In this document: positions 48,037 through 56,161 of the stretch, one piece after another
Layout of the letters: the number at the start of each line of letters is the position of its first letter
Numbering within the stretch: the first letter of the stretch is position 1
The notes under the pieces: generated by a model
What the model was told of the DNA's origin: nothing
The model's database searches: none
The model's input: only the letters and a program-made list of their open reading frames with translations
Assembly: GCA_964251675.1 (NCBI GenBank)
Contig: CAXUKS010000020.1
Coordinates: forward strand, 4,002-68,001
Direction of reading: 5' to 3'
DNA length: 64,000 nucleotides
Origin: JANXMY01 sp964251675
GTDB lineage: Bacteria > Armatimonadota > Armatimonadia > Armatimonadales > Capsulimonadaceae
Position numbers and translations under genes: made by a program

Positions 48037-48306
48037 TTACAGTTGTTTTAACAGACCATCATACTCGGCGTGAGTGCCAATCCAAAACCACGTTATTTCG
48101 CTGCCCGAGCGTATTCCGACTGCCCGCCAATGTGCGCCAACTCGGACTGAGAAATACGGGCGGCTAGGATGCACCTGCTTGAAACGCAAGCTATTGTGCC
48201 ACGGGTCCTGACGCCAGAGGCGGTATGTCTGCCGGGCCAATGCCTGAGCCTCTTCCGGCATTGATTGAAAGCGTTTCCGAAAATTTGTATCAGTGTTAGA
48301 CCTCAC
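48037..48306 (-). CDS. RelE/ParE-type toxin embedded in riboflavin operon
   Basis: An 89-residue basic protein: RSNTDTNFRKRFQSMP, LWRQDPWHNSLRFKQVH, FSVRVGAHWRAVGIR, WFWIGTHAEYDGLLKQL. This is the typical RelE/ParE strand-turn-strand pattern ending with a His-x-x-Tyr near the C-terminus. ATG 48306 overlaps the antitoxin stop by 4 bases. It lies between ribE and ribBA. Confidence 0.82.
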   Translation of the reverse strand: MRSNTDTNFRKRFQSMPEEAQALARQTYRLWRQDPWHNSLRFKQVHPSRPYFSVRVGAHWRAVGIRSGSEITWFWIGTHAEYDGLLKQL

Positions 48307-48617
48307 AGGATGTCTTCCAGCGGGCGCAACTCACCGCGCTCTCGTTCGGCACGCACCTTGTCAGCCATTTTGTCCAAAAAGTCCGTGGAAGCGGCGAAGC
48401 TATCCATCCATTTCTTTTCTTCGGCCATTTCTTCCTGGAGTCGCCAGGCGAGATAGTTTTGGTCTTCCACGGGCAGTTTGGCGGCGGCAGCCACAGCCTC
48501 GGCAAAAACAGCGGTCACCTCCACCGCGACCAGAACTGCCATTCGGTCTGGTGGGCGTGTCCAGCTATCTGCGGCTTCGGCGGGCTGCGATTTGGACGAT
48601 TCCTGCTCTTTGATCAC
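48303..48617 (-). CDS. Antitoxin partner embedded in riboflavin operon
   Basis: A 104-residue protein; its C-terminal ~70 residues (LPVEDQNYLAWRLQEEMAEEKK, FLDKMADKVRAERERGELRPLE) form charged helices like those of antitoxins paired with ParE-type toxins. The N-terminal part is Ala/Val-rich. The GTG start at 48617 is 4 bases after ribE; an ATG at 48542 is possible. There is no recognisable DNA-binding domain. Confidence 0.75.
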   Translation of the reverse strand: MIKEQESSKSQPAEAADSWTRPPDRMAVLVAVEVTAVFAEAVAAAAKLPVEDQNYLAWRLQEEMAEEKKWMDSFAASTDFLDKMADKVRAERERGELRPLEDIL

Positions 48618-48621
48618 TGTG

Positions 48622-49308
48622 TTACTCCCGGTAGGCAGTGGCGGTGGCGTAGGCGGGTTCGGGGCGCTCTTCGCGCTCTAAGTCGGCGATGCGGAGGGGG
48701 GTGGCTTCGCTGCGGGCGTAGTCGCCGCCAATCAGCTTTTCAACATATTTGCCGATGATGTCGGTTTCCAGGTTGACTTGGTCACCGGCACGGCGGCCAT
48801 GCAGGTTGGTATGGTCCCAGGTATGCGGAATAATGGCCACGGAAAAAGTTTTGTCGTCGGCATCTACCACGGTCAGCGAGATGCCGTCGATGCAGATGCT
48901 GCCTTTGCGGACAATGTAGCGGAGGATGCGGGCGGAGGCAGAGATATAAATATAATAGGAGTTGTCGACTTCGCGGATGGACTCGATGGTCCCCACCCCG
49001 TCGACATGGCCCTGAACGATGTGGCCGTCAAAGCGGCCATTGGCGGCAAGGCTCGGCTCTAAATTGACGTCATCGCCGATAGCCAGCGCCCCCAGCGCGG
49101 TTCTTTGCAGCGTCTCATAGACGGCATCAAAGGCCACCGTGCTGTCGCCAATATGCACAATGGTCAGGCACGCGCCGTTGACGGTGATGCTGTCGCCAAT
49201 TTTGACGGCGTCCAGAATATGCCCGGCGCGGACGGTGAACCGTGCCGACTGTTCGCCGCGCTCAATCGCTTCAATCTGGCCTAACTCTTGAATGATCCCG
49301 GTGAACAT
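48622..49308 (-). CDS. ribE: Riboflavin synthase alpha chain
   Basis: A 228-residue protein with two lumazine-binding barrel repeats. It starts MFTGIIQELGQIEAIERG, typical of the family; the second repeat begins near GHIVQGHVDGVGTIESI. It converts two 6,7-dimethyl-8-ribityllumazine molecules to riboflavin and the uracil precursor. It follows ribD by 41 bases. Confidence 0.96.
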   Translation of the reverse strand: MFTGIIQELGQIEAIERGEQSARFTVRAGHILDAVKIGDSITVNGACLTIVHIGDSTVAFDAVYETLQRTALGALAIGDDVNLEPSLAANGRFDGHIVQGHVDGVGTIESIREVDNSYYIYISASARILRYIVRKGSICIDGISLTVVDADDKTFSVAIIPHTWDHTNLHGRRAGDQVNLETDIIGKYVEKLIGGDYARSEATPLRIADLEREERPEPAYATATAYRE

Positions 49309-49349
49309 AACGCCTCTTTCTGCTTTTTCGACTTCTACGTGTAGTTATT

Positions 49350-50471
49350 CTACCCAGTGGCCGCGCCGAACCGCACATCTATGACTAAATCCGGCCCACA
49401 GCGGCGCACGCTCTGGAAGCGCCCCGGCAGAGCATCGGCCATCACTTGAATGCCCAGATCGGCGACGGGACCGGGGGCGGAAGTGCCGCCAACAATTTTA
49501 GGGGCCACAAAGGACAGCCAGCGGTCTGCCAGGCTGTCTTGGAGGAAACTTGCTGCCAGCGCCCCGCCACTCTCTACCAGAACACCCACCATGTCCCCTC
49601 GGGTTCCCAGATGGGACAGCAAATCAGGCAGCGAGACGCGCCCGACACTGTCTGCCGCGCAGGTCAGCACTGTGCAGCCCCGCGCTTCGAGTTCTGCCCG
49701 TCGCGCCGGGTCAGCGGCGCGGGTAACAGCAAAAATTGTGCGCCCATCGGCTTCGGACAGCCGGACGACCTGCGACTCTAACGGCGTCCGCAGGCGGCTG
49801 TCTACAATCACGCGCCAGGGGTTGCGGCCCTGTCTATGCGTCAGCCGTGTTGTCAGCGCCGGGTCGTCAGCCAGCACCGTGCCCACGCCCGTCAAGATGG
49901 CATCGCAGCGGTCGCGGAGCTGCCGATGCACGGCGCGGCGGGAAATCGGAGATGTGATCCACTGCGAGCTGCCGGTTTCGGTGGCGATTTTGCCGTCGAG
50001 TGTCATAGCTGTCTTCAGCACGACCCAGGGCAGACCCATCGTCCGGTGCTTCATATACGCCGCGTTCAGCGCCCGCGCTTCGGCCTCGCCAACGCCCACG
50101 GTCACGGCTACGCCGCCCGCCCGCAGGCGGTCCAGCCCCCGTCCGCCGACCCGCGTGTCCGGGTCCGGCATCGCGGCCACGACGCGCCGGATTCCTGCCG
50201 CCAGCAGGGCGTCGGCGCAGGGGGGCGTGCGCCCGTGGTGCGAGCATGGTTCCAAAGTCACATAGGCTGTCGCCCCTCGTGCCCGGTCGCCCGCGTCCCG
50301 GAGCGCGAACACTTCGGCGTGCGGCTGCCCCGGCGCGGGATGCCAGCCTGTGCCGATGACCTGGCCGTTGTCTGCGGCAATCACGCACCCGACCATCGGG
50401 TTCGGCGAAGCGTGCCGTCCCAGAGCCGCCAGCCGCAGGGCGCGGCGCATATAATAGAGATCATCGTGCAT
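49350..50471 (-). CDS. ribD: Bifunctional riboflavin biosynthesis deaminase/reductase
   Basis: A 373-residue fusion. The deaminase domain (residues 1-145) has zinc-binding HAEVFAL and PCSHHGRTPPC. The reductase domain (about 150-370) has SRRAVHRQLRDRCDAILTGVGTV. It deaminates the pyrimidine and reduces the ribose side chain. ATG 50471 starts MHDDLYYMRRALRLA; the frame upstream to 50516 is in a repeat. No FMN riboswitch was found upstream. It is probably the first gene of the operon. Confidence 0.95.
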   Translation of the reverse strand: MHDDLYYMRRALRLAALGRHASPNPMVGCVIAADNGQVIGTGWHPAPGQPHAEVFALRDAGDRARGATAYVTLEPCSHHGRTPPCADALLAAGIRRVVAAMPDPDTRVGGRGLDRLRAGGVAVTVGVGEAEARALNAAYMKHRTMGLPWVVLKTAMTLDGKIATETGSSQWITSPISRRAVHRQLRDRCDAILTGVGTVLADDPALTTRLTHRQGRNPWRVIVDSRLRTPLESQVVRLSEADGRTIFAVTRAADPARRAELEARGCTVLTCAADSVGRVSLPDLLSHLGTRGDMVGVLVESGGALAASFLQDSLADRWLSFVAPKIVGGTSAPGPVADLGIQVMADALPGRFQSVRRCGPDLVIDVRFGAATG

Positions 50472-50518
50472 GATGTGTGCCAACGCAGGCGGGATAGGCC
50501 CTCCGCCCCAGCTCATCA

Positions 50519-50597
50519 GAGGCCCCCCGCCCCAATTTTGGGAAGCCAGGCAAATACAGAGAGAATAGAAAGGGCAGGGGCAAGCCCTGCCCCTACG
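50519..50597. repeat. Intergenic repeat pair
   Basis: CCCCAATTTTGGGAAGCC (50531-50548) and GGGCAGGGGCAAGCCCTGCCCCTACG (50571-50596) lie between the PfkB-gene stop codon and ribD. Confidence 0.55.
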
Positions 50598-50605
50598 AGT
50601 CTGGT

Positions 50606-51715
50606 TTAGGCTGCCTGCTCTTTGAGGAAAACAGACAGTTGGCCCAGCGTTGGCGAGGCGGCGTGGCGGACGTAGTAGCCGGACGTGCCCACGGCGACGG
50701 TGGCCGCTTCGGCGTCTTCCAGGCCCAGCAGCTTGCCGAGGCAGAAGCCTGCATTGAAATGATCGCCCGCGCCGGTGGAGATCAGCGGGTTTTCGATGAA
50801 GGGGCCGTCCACATCGCCGGTGATCTCGCCGTGGGCGCCGACGACGGCGTAGGCGCGGGGGTGGACCACGACGGCGTCCACGGGCAGCCTGGCGCTGATA
50901 AAGGCCGCGACTGCCCGCACGTCGGTTCGGCCCACATGGCCGCCGCTGTAGCCCAGGGCCTCACCGACACGAAAAGCTTCTTTCTCGTTCAGGCCGAGAA
51001 TGGCTGAGCCGAAGTCACTGAACCGGGACAAGAGGCGGCAGGCATCGGCGACTTTGATGTCAGAGTGCTTTTCGGGGTCGGCCAGATCAAAAAAGAACCG
51101 GCGTGGCTGTTTGGGGACGGAAGCCAGCAGGGTCAGCAGCTCTTCCCAGATGGCGGACATGGCGGGGATCATGGTCCAGTTCACCAGAGCGACCAAGTCA
51201 GCCTGTGTGAACAGGCGGGCCAGGCCGTCCTCGCCCAGCCGCTCGGTCAGGCGTGCCCAGGTCACCTCCCCCAGCGATTCGATCTTGCCCATCATAATTT
51301 TGCCGTCTTCAAACTCCAGCGCGTCCGTGTGGGCCGGCGTGCCGAGCGAGACCAGCGTGGCCTGCTCGGCCATCTCGGCGAAGGCCGGGTGAATGCCTCC
51401 CTCGCCGAGCGGCCCGAGGCAGGTCATGCGGGTGCCGAACGAGGCCAGGGCGTTTGCCATAATCGGGCCGTTGCCGCCCAGCTTGACACGCTCCACCACC
51501 AGCTCCAGATTGGTGCTCTGGCCGGACGCGCCGACAATGCGCGTGCCCAGTTCAGAAATCTGCTCAATGGCCGTGTATTCGGTGTCCGAGGCGCGGCGGT
51601 CCACCACGCGGATGATCTCATCCACAAAGGCGTCAAGGCCAACGGTGACATTGAGGGCGGACGAATCGGCGTCGGCCAGATGGGAAGCGACTCGGGCGGT
51701 CAGTTCTTTTTGCAT
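50606..51715 (-). CDS. PfkB-family carbohydrate kinase
   Basis: A 369-residue ribokinase-fold kinase. N-terminal VGLDAFVDEIIRVVD, then KLGGNGPIMANALASFG (sugar-binding GG), and LISTGAGDHFNAGFCLGKLL with the catalytic Asp of the second PfkB signature. It phosphorylates a sugar or sugar phosphate. The family is clear but the substrate is not. AGGAGA precedes ATG 51715 by 8 bases. Downstream of, and in the same direction as, the beta-propeller-like gene. Confidence 0.9.
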   Translation of the reverse strand: MQKELTARVASHLADADSSALNVTVGLDAFVDEIIRVVDRRASDTEYTAIEQISELGTRIVGASGQSTNLELVVERVKLGGNGPIMANALASFGTRMTCLGPLGEGGIHPAFAEMAEQATLVSLGTPAHTDALEFEDGKIMMGKIESLGEVTWARLTERLGEDGLARLFTQADLVALVNWTMIPAMSAIWEELLTLLASVPKQPRRFFFDLADPEKHSDIKVADACRLLSRFSDFGSAILGLNEKEAFRVGEALGYSGGHVGRTDVRAVAAFISARLPVDAVVVHPRAYAVVGAHGEITGDVDGPFIENPLISTGAGDHFNAGFCLGKLLGLEDAEAATVAVGTSGYYVRHAASPTLGQLSVFLKEQAA

Positions 51716-51747
51716 GACGTATCTCCTGGGATTTTGCTTGATCTTGG

Positions 51748-52797
51748 TTAGTCCGCTGAAATTGTGTACAGCGCCGCATTATTGACAAAAGAAACTGCGT
51801 GACCGCCGGGCAGCCAGTGCAGCGTGCTGAGAGGCCCATCGCGGATGTCCATTCGCCCCAGTTCGCGCAGATGGCCGCAGTCCAGATCACTGACCCAAAG
51901 ACCGACTGCATTCGGGGCGGAATGGCGCACATAGTTTGAGTTGATGGTTGACTGCAAACCGAGCGGCAGTGGCTTGACGGCAAAAAGCCAGGCAAGCTGT
52001 GTCCCATCAGGCGACAGGCAAACTTCCTGCACATCTAGATTCGGCGGGATGTGCTGGTAATAGATGCGGCAAAGAGAGTCGCTTGCGGCAGCACCAAAAT
52101 CTACGTACCCAATCCCGCCGCCATCGCCAGTGTGCGGGTAAATCGCCAGAGCACGGGTGGGGGCATGAAATCCCAGCACACTACGCCCTGCAGGCATAAA
52201 CCCTTCTACGTTTGTTGTGACCGCAGGTGTGCCAAGCTGATACAGAGACACCAAGGCGTCATCCCGCCCGGAAGCCTGATTTCGCTCCATCTGCAACCAG
52301 GAGCGTGAATCGGGTCGCCAAGCAGCCGCGCTGTAGTTGGGCACGGCAGCGGTTTGCACTGAAGAAACGGAGCGGGGCCGGACGACGTGATGCTGTCCAT
52401 CCACCGTCATCGCAACCCAGAGGGGGCTTCCGGTGTTCGCAGCCCCTTCCGCAAGAAGCCAGCGCCGGTCAGGAGAAAGCTGCCAGCGGGGAAGAGCAGC
52501 GTCAGCTCCGGCTGTCTGCAAAGCAGATTGCAGAACGTCCGCCGGGGCAAGATGCCCTGTGCTGGCATTCAGAGTTTGAATGCGTACCGGGGCAAACTCC
52601 CGCGCTCGTGTCAGCACGAGCGCGTTTTGCTCAGAAGTCCAGAGATAATTGTCCTGCGCGGCATCCCACTGGCCCAGCACGGCGGCTTTGTAGGAGTGCT
52701 GAAGCAGCGTCGGCGGTGCATGATGCAGACTTGAAAAGAGCGCCAGTGCCACCACTGCAGCGGCAGCCAGAAGAAATAAAGCGCGTCGTTTTACCAT
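51748..52797 (-). CDS. Exported or anchored beta-propeller-like protein
   Basis: A 349-residue protein with one N-terminal hydrophobic segment (ALFLLAAAAVVALALFS). The rest has repeats of the kind seen in TolB/WD40-like propellers: WQLSPDRRWLLAEGA, WRPDSRSWLQMER and LSPDGTQLAWLFA. Function unknown. ATG 52797 is preceded by GGGAGC; the frame to 52857 is less likely. It lies 32 bases upstream of the PfkB-kinase gene. Confidence 0.7.
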   Translation of the reverse strand: MVKRRALFLLAAAAVVALALFSSLHHAPPTLLQHSYKAAVLGQWDAAQDNYLWTSEQNALVLTRAREFAPVRIQTLNASTGHLAPADVLQSALQTAGADAALPRWQLSPDRRWLLAEGAANTGSPLWVAMTVDGQHHVVRPRSVSSVQTAAVPNYSAAAWRPDSRSWLQMERNQASGRDDALVSLYQLGTPAVTTNVEGFMPAGRSVLGFHAPTRALAIYPHTGDGGGIGYVDFGAAASDSLCRIYYQHIPPNLDVQEVCLSPDGTQLAWLFAVKPLPLGLQSTINSNYVRHSAPNAVGLWVSDLDCGHLRELGRMDIRDGPLSTLHWLPGGHAVSFVNNAALYTISAD

Positions 52798-52825
52798 AAT
52801 GCTCTGCTCCCTGCGGCTCCAGGTA

Positions 52826-53212
52826 TCACGAATGCTCCGCCGGTGGCGGGTCGGCATCGTGGCCCAGCGCCTGGGTCAGCAGTTCGCGGCGCGATTGGGC
52901 CATGCGGCGCAGGTTCTCACGGGAGTCCAGCAGGGCCAGCGGGAGCAGCGGCAGGACGGACAGGCAGATCAGGATAATATACTGGGCGTAGCCGATGAGC
53001 GCCTGCCGGGTGTGCGGCTTGGGCAAGTAGGTCCAGCCGAGGCAGAGGCCAAGTGCCAGCAGCAGGAAAAACAGGCCCCATACACGTAAGCTGCGCTGCC
53101 GAGCCGAAACAGTTTCCTGCCCCAGTGGCGTCGCCCAGCGGCGCACTTCCCAGACGCCGTAAGCGGCGGCGGCCAGCAGCAGCACGATCAGCGCGAGACG
53201 CGGAAGAAGCAT
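52826..53212 (-). CDS. Small membrane protein
   Basis: A 128-residue protein with three hydrophobic segments (LALIVLLLAAAAYGVW, LFFLLLALGLCLGWTYL, IILICLSVLPLLPLALL) and a charged C-terminal helix (SRENLRRMAQSRRELLTQAL). Unknown family. GGAGGA precedes ATG 53212. The 70-bp palindrome lies 29 bases upstream. Confidence 0.68.
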   Translation of the reverse strand: MLLPRLALIVLLLAAAAYGVWEVRRWATPLGQETVSARQRSLRVWGLFFLLLALGLCLGWTYLPKPHTRQALIGYAQYIILICLSVLPLLPLALLDSRENLRRMAQSRRELLTQALGHDADPPPAEHS

Positions 53213-53241
53213 CAAAGTAAAATCCTCCAGCCGGACGCCGA

Positions 53242-53311
53242 AGACCTGCCTTCCTTGCTTCGCAGGGTCCTCCCTTTAGGGAGGACCCTGCGAAGCAAGG
53301 AAGGCAGGTCT
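53242..53311. repeat. Perfect 70-bp palindrome (34-bp arms, 2-base loop)
   Basis: Arms 53242-53275 and 53278-53311 are exact inverted copies, beginning AGACCTGCCTTCC and meeting at TCCCT-TT-AGGGA. The ends match the terminal repeats of 38735-38882. It lies 5 bases after the rpe stop codon and may act as an rpe terminator or be a MITE. Confidence 0.93.
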
Positions 53312-53316
53312 CGTCA

Positions 53317-54015
53317 TCAGCGGCCTCCGTTGCGCGGGGTGTTGGCCGGGACCGCCGCCTGTGCCAGACGGCGCAGCTCGGCGACGGCGTCTTCCAGGCC
53401 CTCGGGGTGGTGGAACACGGCGCTGCCCGCCACCAGCGCATCCGCCCCGGCGCGGGCCACCAGCGGGGCCGTGTCGGCGTTCACGCCGCCGTCGACGCCG
53501 ATCTCGAAGCGCAGGCCCTGCGCGGCCCGCATCTCCGACAGCGCCCGCACTTTTTGCAGCATCTCGGGCAGAAACGCCTGCCCGCCGAAGCCGGGGTTGA
53601 CGGTCATCACCAGCACGCGGTCCAGGTCGGCCAGCACCCATTCAATCGCGGACAGCGGAGTGGCCGGGTTCAGGGCAGCCCCGGCTTTGGCCCCAGCGTC
53701 TTTGATCTGCCCGACGACCCGGTGCAGGTGCGAGGTCGTTTCCGGGTGGACGGTGATTAAATTGCACCCGGCTTTGGCGAATTCGGTGACGTACAGCTCG
53801 GGGTGCTCAATCATCAGGTGGGCATCGAAGGGCACGGAGGTGACGGGCCGCAGGGCACGGACAAGCTGCGGGCCGAAGGTGATATTGGGGACGAAATGGC
53901 CGTCCATGACATCAATATGGATGTAGTCGGCCCCGGCCTGGGTCAGCTCTTCGACGGCCTCAGCGAACGCGCCAAAATCGGCGGACAAAATGGAAGGGGC
54001 AATTTTAATGGGCAT
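53317..54015 (-). CDS. rpe: Ribulose-phosphate 3-epimerase
   Basis: A 232-residue TIM-barrel enzyme interconverting ribulose-5-phosphate and xylulose-5-phosphate in the pentose phosphate pathway. Signatures: IAPSILSADFGAFAEAVEEL, HIDVMDGHFVPNITFG (His and Asp metal ligands), FDAHLMIEHPE, LVMTVNPGFGGQ, and FEIGVDGGVNADTAPL. Nine bases after the receptor-kinase gene, so likely in one transcript. Confidence 0.97.
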   Translation of the reverse strand: MPIKIAPSILSADFGAFAEAVEELTQAGADYIHIDVMDGHFVPNITFGPQLVRALRPVTSVPFDAHLMIEHPELYVTEFAKAGCNLITVHPETTSHLHRVVGQIKDAGAKAGAALNPATPLSAIEWVLADLDRVLVMTVNPGFGGQAFLPEMLQKVRALSEMRAAQGLRFEIGVDGGVNADTAPLVARAGADALVAGSAVFHHPEGLEDAVAELRRLAQAAVPANTPRNGGR

Positions 54016-54024
54016 GGTAGTTCT

Positions 54025-56130
54025 CTAAAACGTCTGCTGGCGGACCAGCTTGGTGTCCAAAAAGATGCGGAACGTGATCTTGTTGCCGATGCCCTGCACC
54101 GGGGCGCTGATCTGGTCGCCAGGCTGCTGGTCTTCCTCGTAGACTAAATTAGTGCCGGTCACGTCCTGGATTTCAATCTGGACGTGCCGGGTGCGGCGCG
54201 GGCGGCGCGGAACGCGGAAGTCTATCGTGAACTGGCGCAGGCGCGACGAGGCCGAGGGGTCAGAGGGGGCCGTGTTTCCCCCGCTGGAAGCGGAGGTGTC
54301 GGGCGGCGTCACGACGGTGTCCGGCGGCAGGGTCGGGGCAGCAACAGGGACAGGCGGGGTCGTCACCTGCACGGGGTCGCTGGCCTCGGATTCGCCCGCC
54401 GAGTTGACGGCGCTGACGGTGTAAGTGTAGGCCGTGTCGGCCTTCAGGCCCGACTCGGAGAAGCGGGTTCCGGCCAGGCCCTGCGCGACCGTGGTGGTGT
54501 CGCCGCCCTCGGAGCGGATGACTTTGTAGGATTCAGCGCGGGGCGCGGCGTCCCAGGTCAGGCTGATTTTGTCCGGGCCGTCGGCGCTGCCCAGGAGGCT
54601 GGCGGGCACGGCGGGCGGCTGCCGGCCTTTGGAGACGGAAAAGTTGATGGCGGTATTGCGGGCCACTTTGCTTTTCTGCTCCGGCGACTGCCGCAGGACG
54701 ATCCCACTGGGAATTGTGTCGCTGTATTCCTGGGTGACGGCTCCTATCGGGAGGCTGGCGGTGGCGAGGGCATTGGCGGCGTAATCCTGCGTGGTTCCGA
54801 CGAGGGCAGGGACGACCAGGAGGCGCGGGCCGAGACTGCGGTGGACATTGACGTCTTTGCCGGATTTAATGGTGCGGCCCGGCAGGGGGTCCTGGGCATA
54901 AATCTGGTTTTCCGGCATGGAGTCGCTGTAGTCGCTGTCCTGGCTTTCCACGAGCGTGAAATGCTGCTGCGCGGCAATCCGCTTGGCATCGTCAAAGGTC
55001 TTGCCGATGAGATTAGGGACCTGCACGTCGCTGGGGACTTCGGCGAACATTTTGACGGCATACCACGACAGGCCAATGACGGCCAGCATAGTCAGCACCA
55101 CCAGCGCCCCCAGGAGAACGCCCAGTGGGGAGGCGGGCTTTCGCTCACGTATTCGTTTCTTTTTCGTGCCTTTCGTCATTTCCTCCGTCTCGTCCCATTC
55201 TGCGGCCTCGTCTGCGTCCAGCGCCCCGGCCAGGGCCGGGCTGACCTGCGTGGTCTCAGCGGAGCGCGGGGCAGGCGGGCGCGGGGTGCGTTTGTCAGAC
55301 GCCGCCGTGCGGCCTGTGAGCGGGGACCAGTCCAGAGGCTTGCCGGAGCGCAGGGCCTCGCGGACGGCCTGCAAATCGGAGACCAGCACGGCGGCGGAGC
55401 GGTAGCGGCTGGCCGGGTCAGAATGCAGGGCTTTCTGCACCATGCCGTCGAGCGCGGGCGGAATGCTGGGGTTGACATCACGCGGCGAGGTGACCCGGAT
55501 GCCGCCCGCCATCGGGGGCACGCCGGTCAGCATTTCATAGAGCAGGGCGCCGAGGGCATACAGGTCGCCGCCGAACGAGGGGGCGGGGTTCGGCCTGGCT
55601 TCGGGGGCCAGAAACGCCGCCCGGCCTGGGTCGTCCATGCGTGCGGCGACAATCGCGCCGTAGGAAAAGTCCGTGACTTTGATCTGCCCTTCCGGGCTGA
55701 ACAGAACGTGCGTGGCCCGCAGGTCGCCGTGAGCGACGCCGTCACCGTGGGCCGAGGCCAGTGCCTCGGCAACGGCCAGCGCGAAGTCGGTGGCGACGGT
55801 CAGCGTGAACGGCGCGATGCGCCGAATACGCTCGGCCAGGGTGATGCCCCGCAGCTGTTCGCGGACGACATACAGCTCACCGGTATCTTCGGTGACGCCC
55901 TGTTCAAAAACGCGCAGGATGCCCGGATGGTCCAGTGCCTGCGCTTCGCGGACGGCGGCCCCGAAGTCGGCCTGTGCGCCCGCGTTCAGCAGGCCAGCGG
56001 GGACGACCTGAACCGACACGACCCGGCCTTCTTCCCGGTCGCGGGCTTTCGAAAAGCGGTACGGCGGGGTTTCGGGGCCGGACGCCTCTTCCAGCAGTTC
56101 ATAGCGGGGATTGATCGCCAGGGCAGACAA
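54025..56130 (-). CDS. PASTA/FN3 receptor serine/threonine kinase, probable pseudokinase
   Basis: A 701-residue PknB/PrkC-like protein. Kinase-like domain (residues 7-265), membrane helix (~336-358), two PASTA domains (~365-510), one FN3 domain (~525-605) and a C-terminal domain. Catalytic features are degenerate: the VAIK Lys position is Gln41 (VVSVQVVP), HRDLKPxN reads HGDLRATH (Asp kept, Arg and Asn lost), and DFG reads DFS. The TTG at 56130 is chosen since AAGGAG lies just upstream. PASTA domains bind peptidoglycan fragments. Order receptor kinase-rpe resembles prkC-rsgA-rpe in Firmicutes, without rsgA and prpC. Confidence 0.87.
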   Translation of the reverse strand: MSALAINPRYELLEEASGPETPPYRFSKARDREEGRVVSVQVVPAGLLNAGAQADFGAAVREAQALDHPGILRVFEQGVTEDTGELYVVREQLRGITLAERIRRIAPFTLTVATDFALAVAEALASAHGDGVAHGDLRATHVLFSPEGQIKVTDFSYGAIVAARMDDPGRAAFLAPEARPNPAPSFGGDLYALGALLYEMLTGVPPMAGGIRVTSPRDVNPSIPPALDGMVQKALHSDPASRYRSAAVLVSDLQAVREALRSGKPLDWSPLTGRTAASDKRTPRPPAPRSAETTQVSPALAGALDADEAAEWDETEEMTKGTKKKRIRERKPASPLGVLLGALVVLTMLAVIGLSWYAVKMFAEVPSDVQVPNLIGKTFDDAKRIAAQQHFTLVESQDSDYSDSMPENQIYAQDPLPGRTIKSGKDVNVHRSLGPRLLVVPALVGTTQDYAANALATASLPIGAVTQEYSDTIPSGIVLRQSPEQKSKVARNTAINFSVSKGRQPPAVPASLLGSADGPDKISLTWDAAPRAESYKVIRSEGGDTTTVAQGLAGTRFSESGLKADTAYTYTVSAVNSAGESEASDPVQVTTPPVPVAAPTLPPDTVVTPPDTSASSGGNTAPSDPSASSRLRQFTIDFRVPRRPRRTRHVQIEIQDVTGTNLVYEEDQQPGDQISAPVQGIGNKITFRIFLDTKLVRQQTF

Positions 56131-56161
56131 AAAGCGCGTTCTCCTTCGTGACTTGGGCCAA

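Noticed and set aside
50472..50605. FMN riboswitch before ribD
   Set aside because: No AGGGCGCAG/GGTGAAATTCC type blocks; the gap is filled by two repeats.
54184..56151. Long 655-codon open frame on the plus strand
   Set aside because: It is entirely antisense to the PASTA receptor gene, which has recognisable domains; the translation is Gly/Arg/Val-rich without any family, typical of GC-rich shadow frames.
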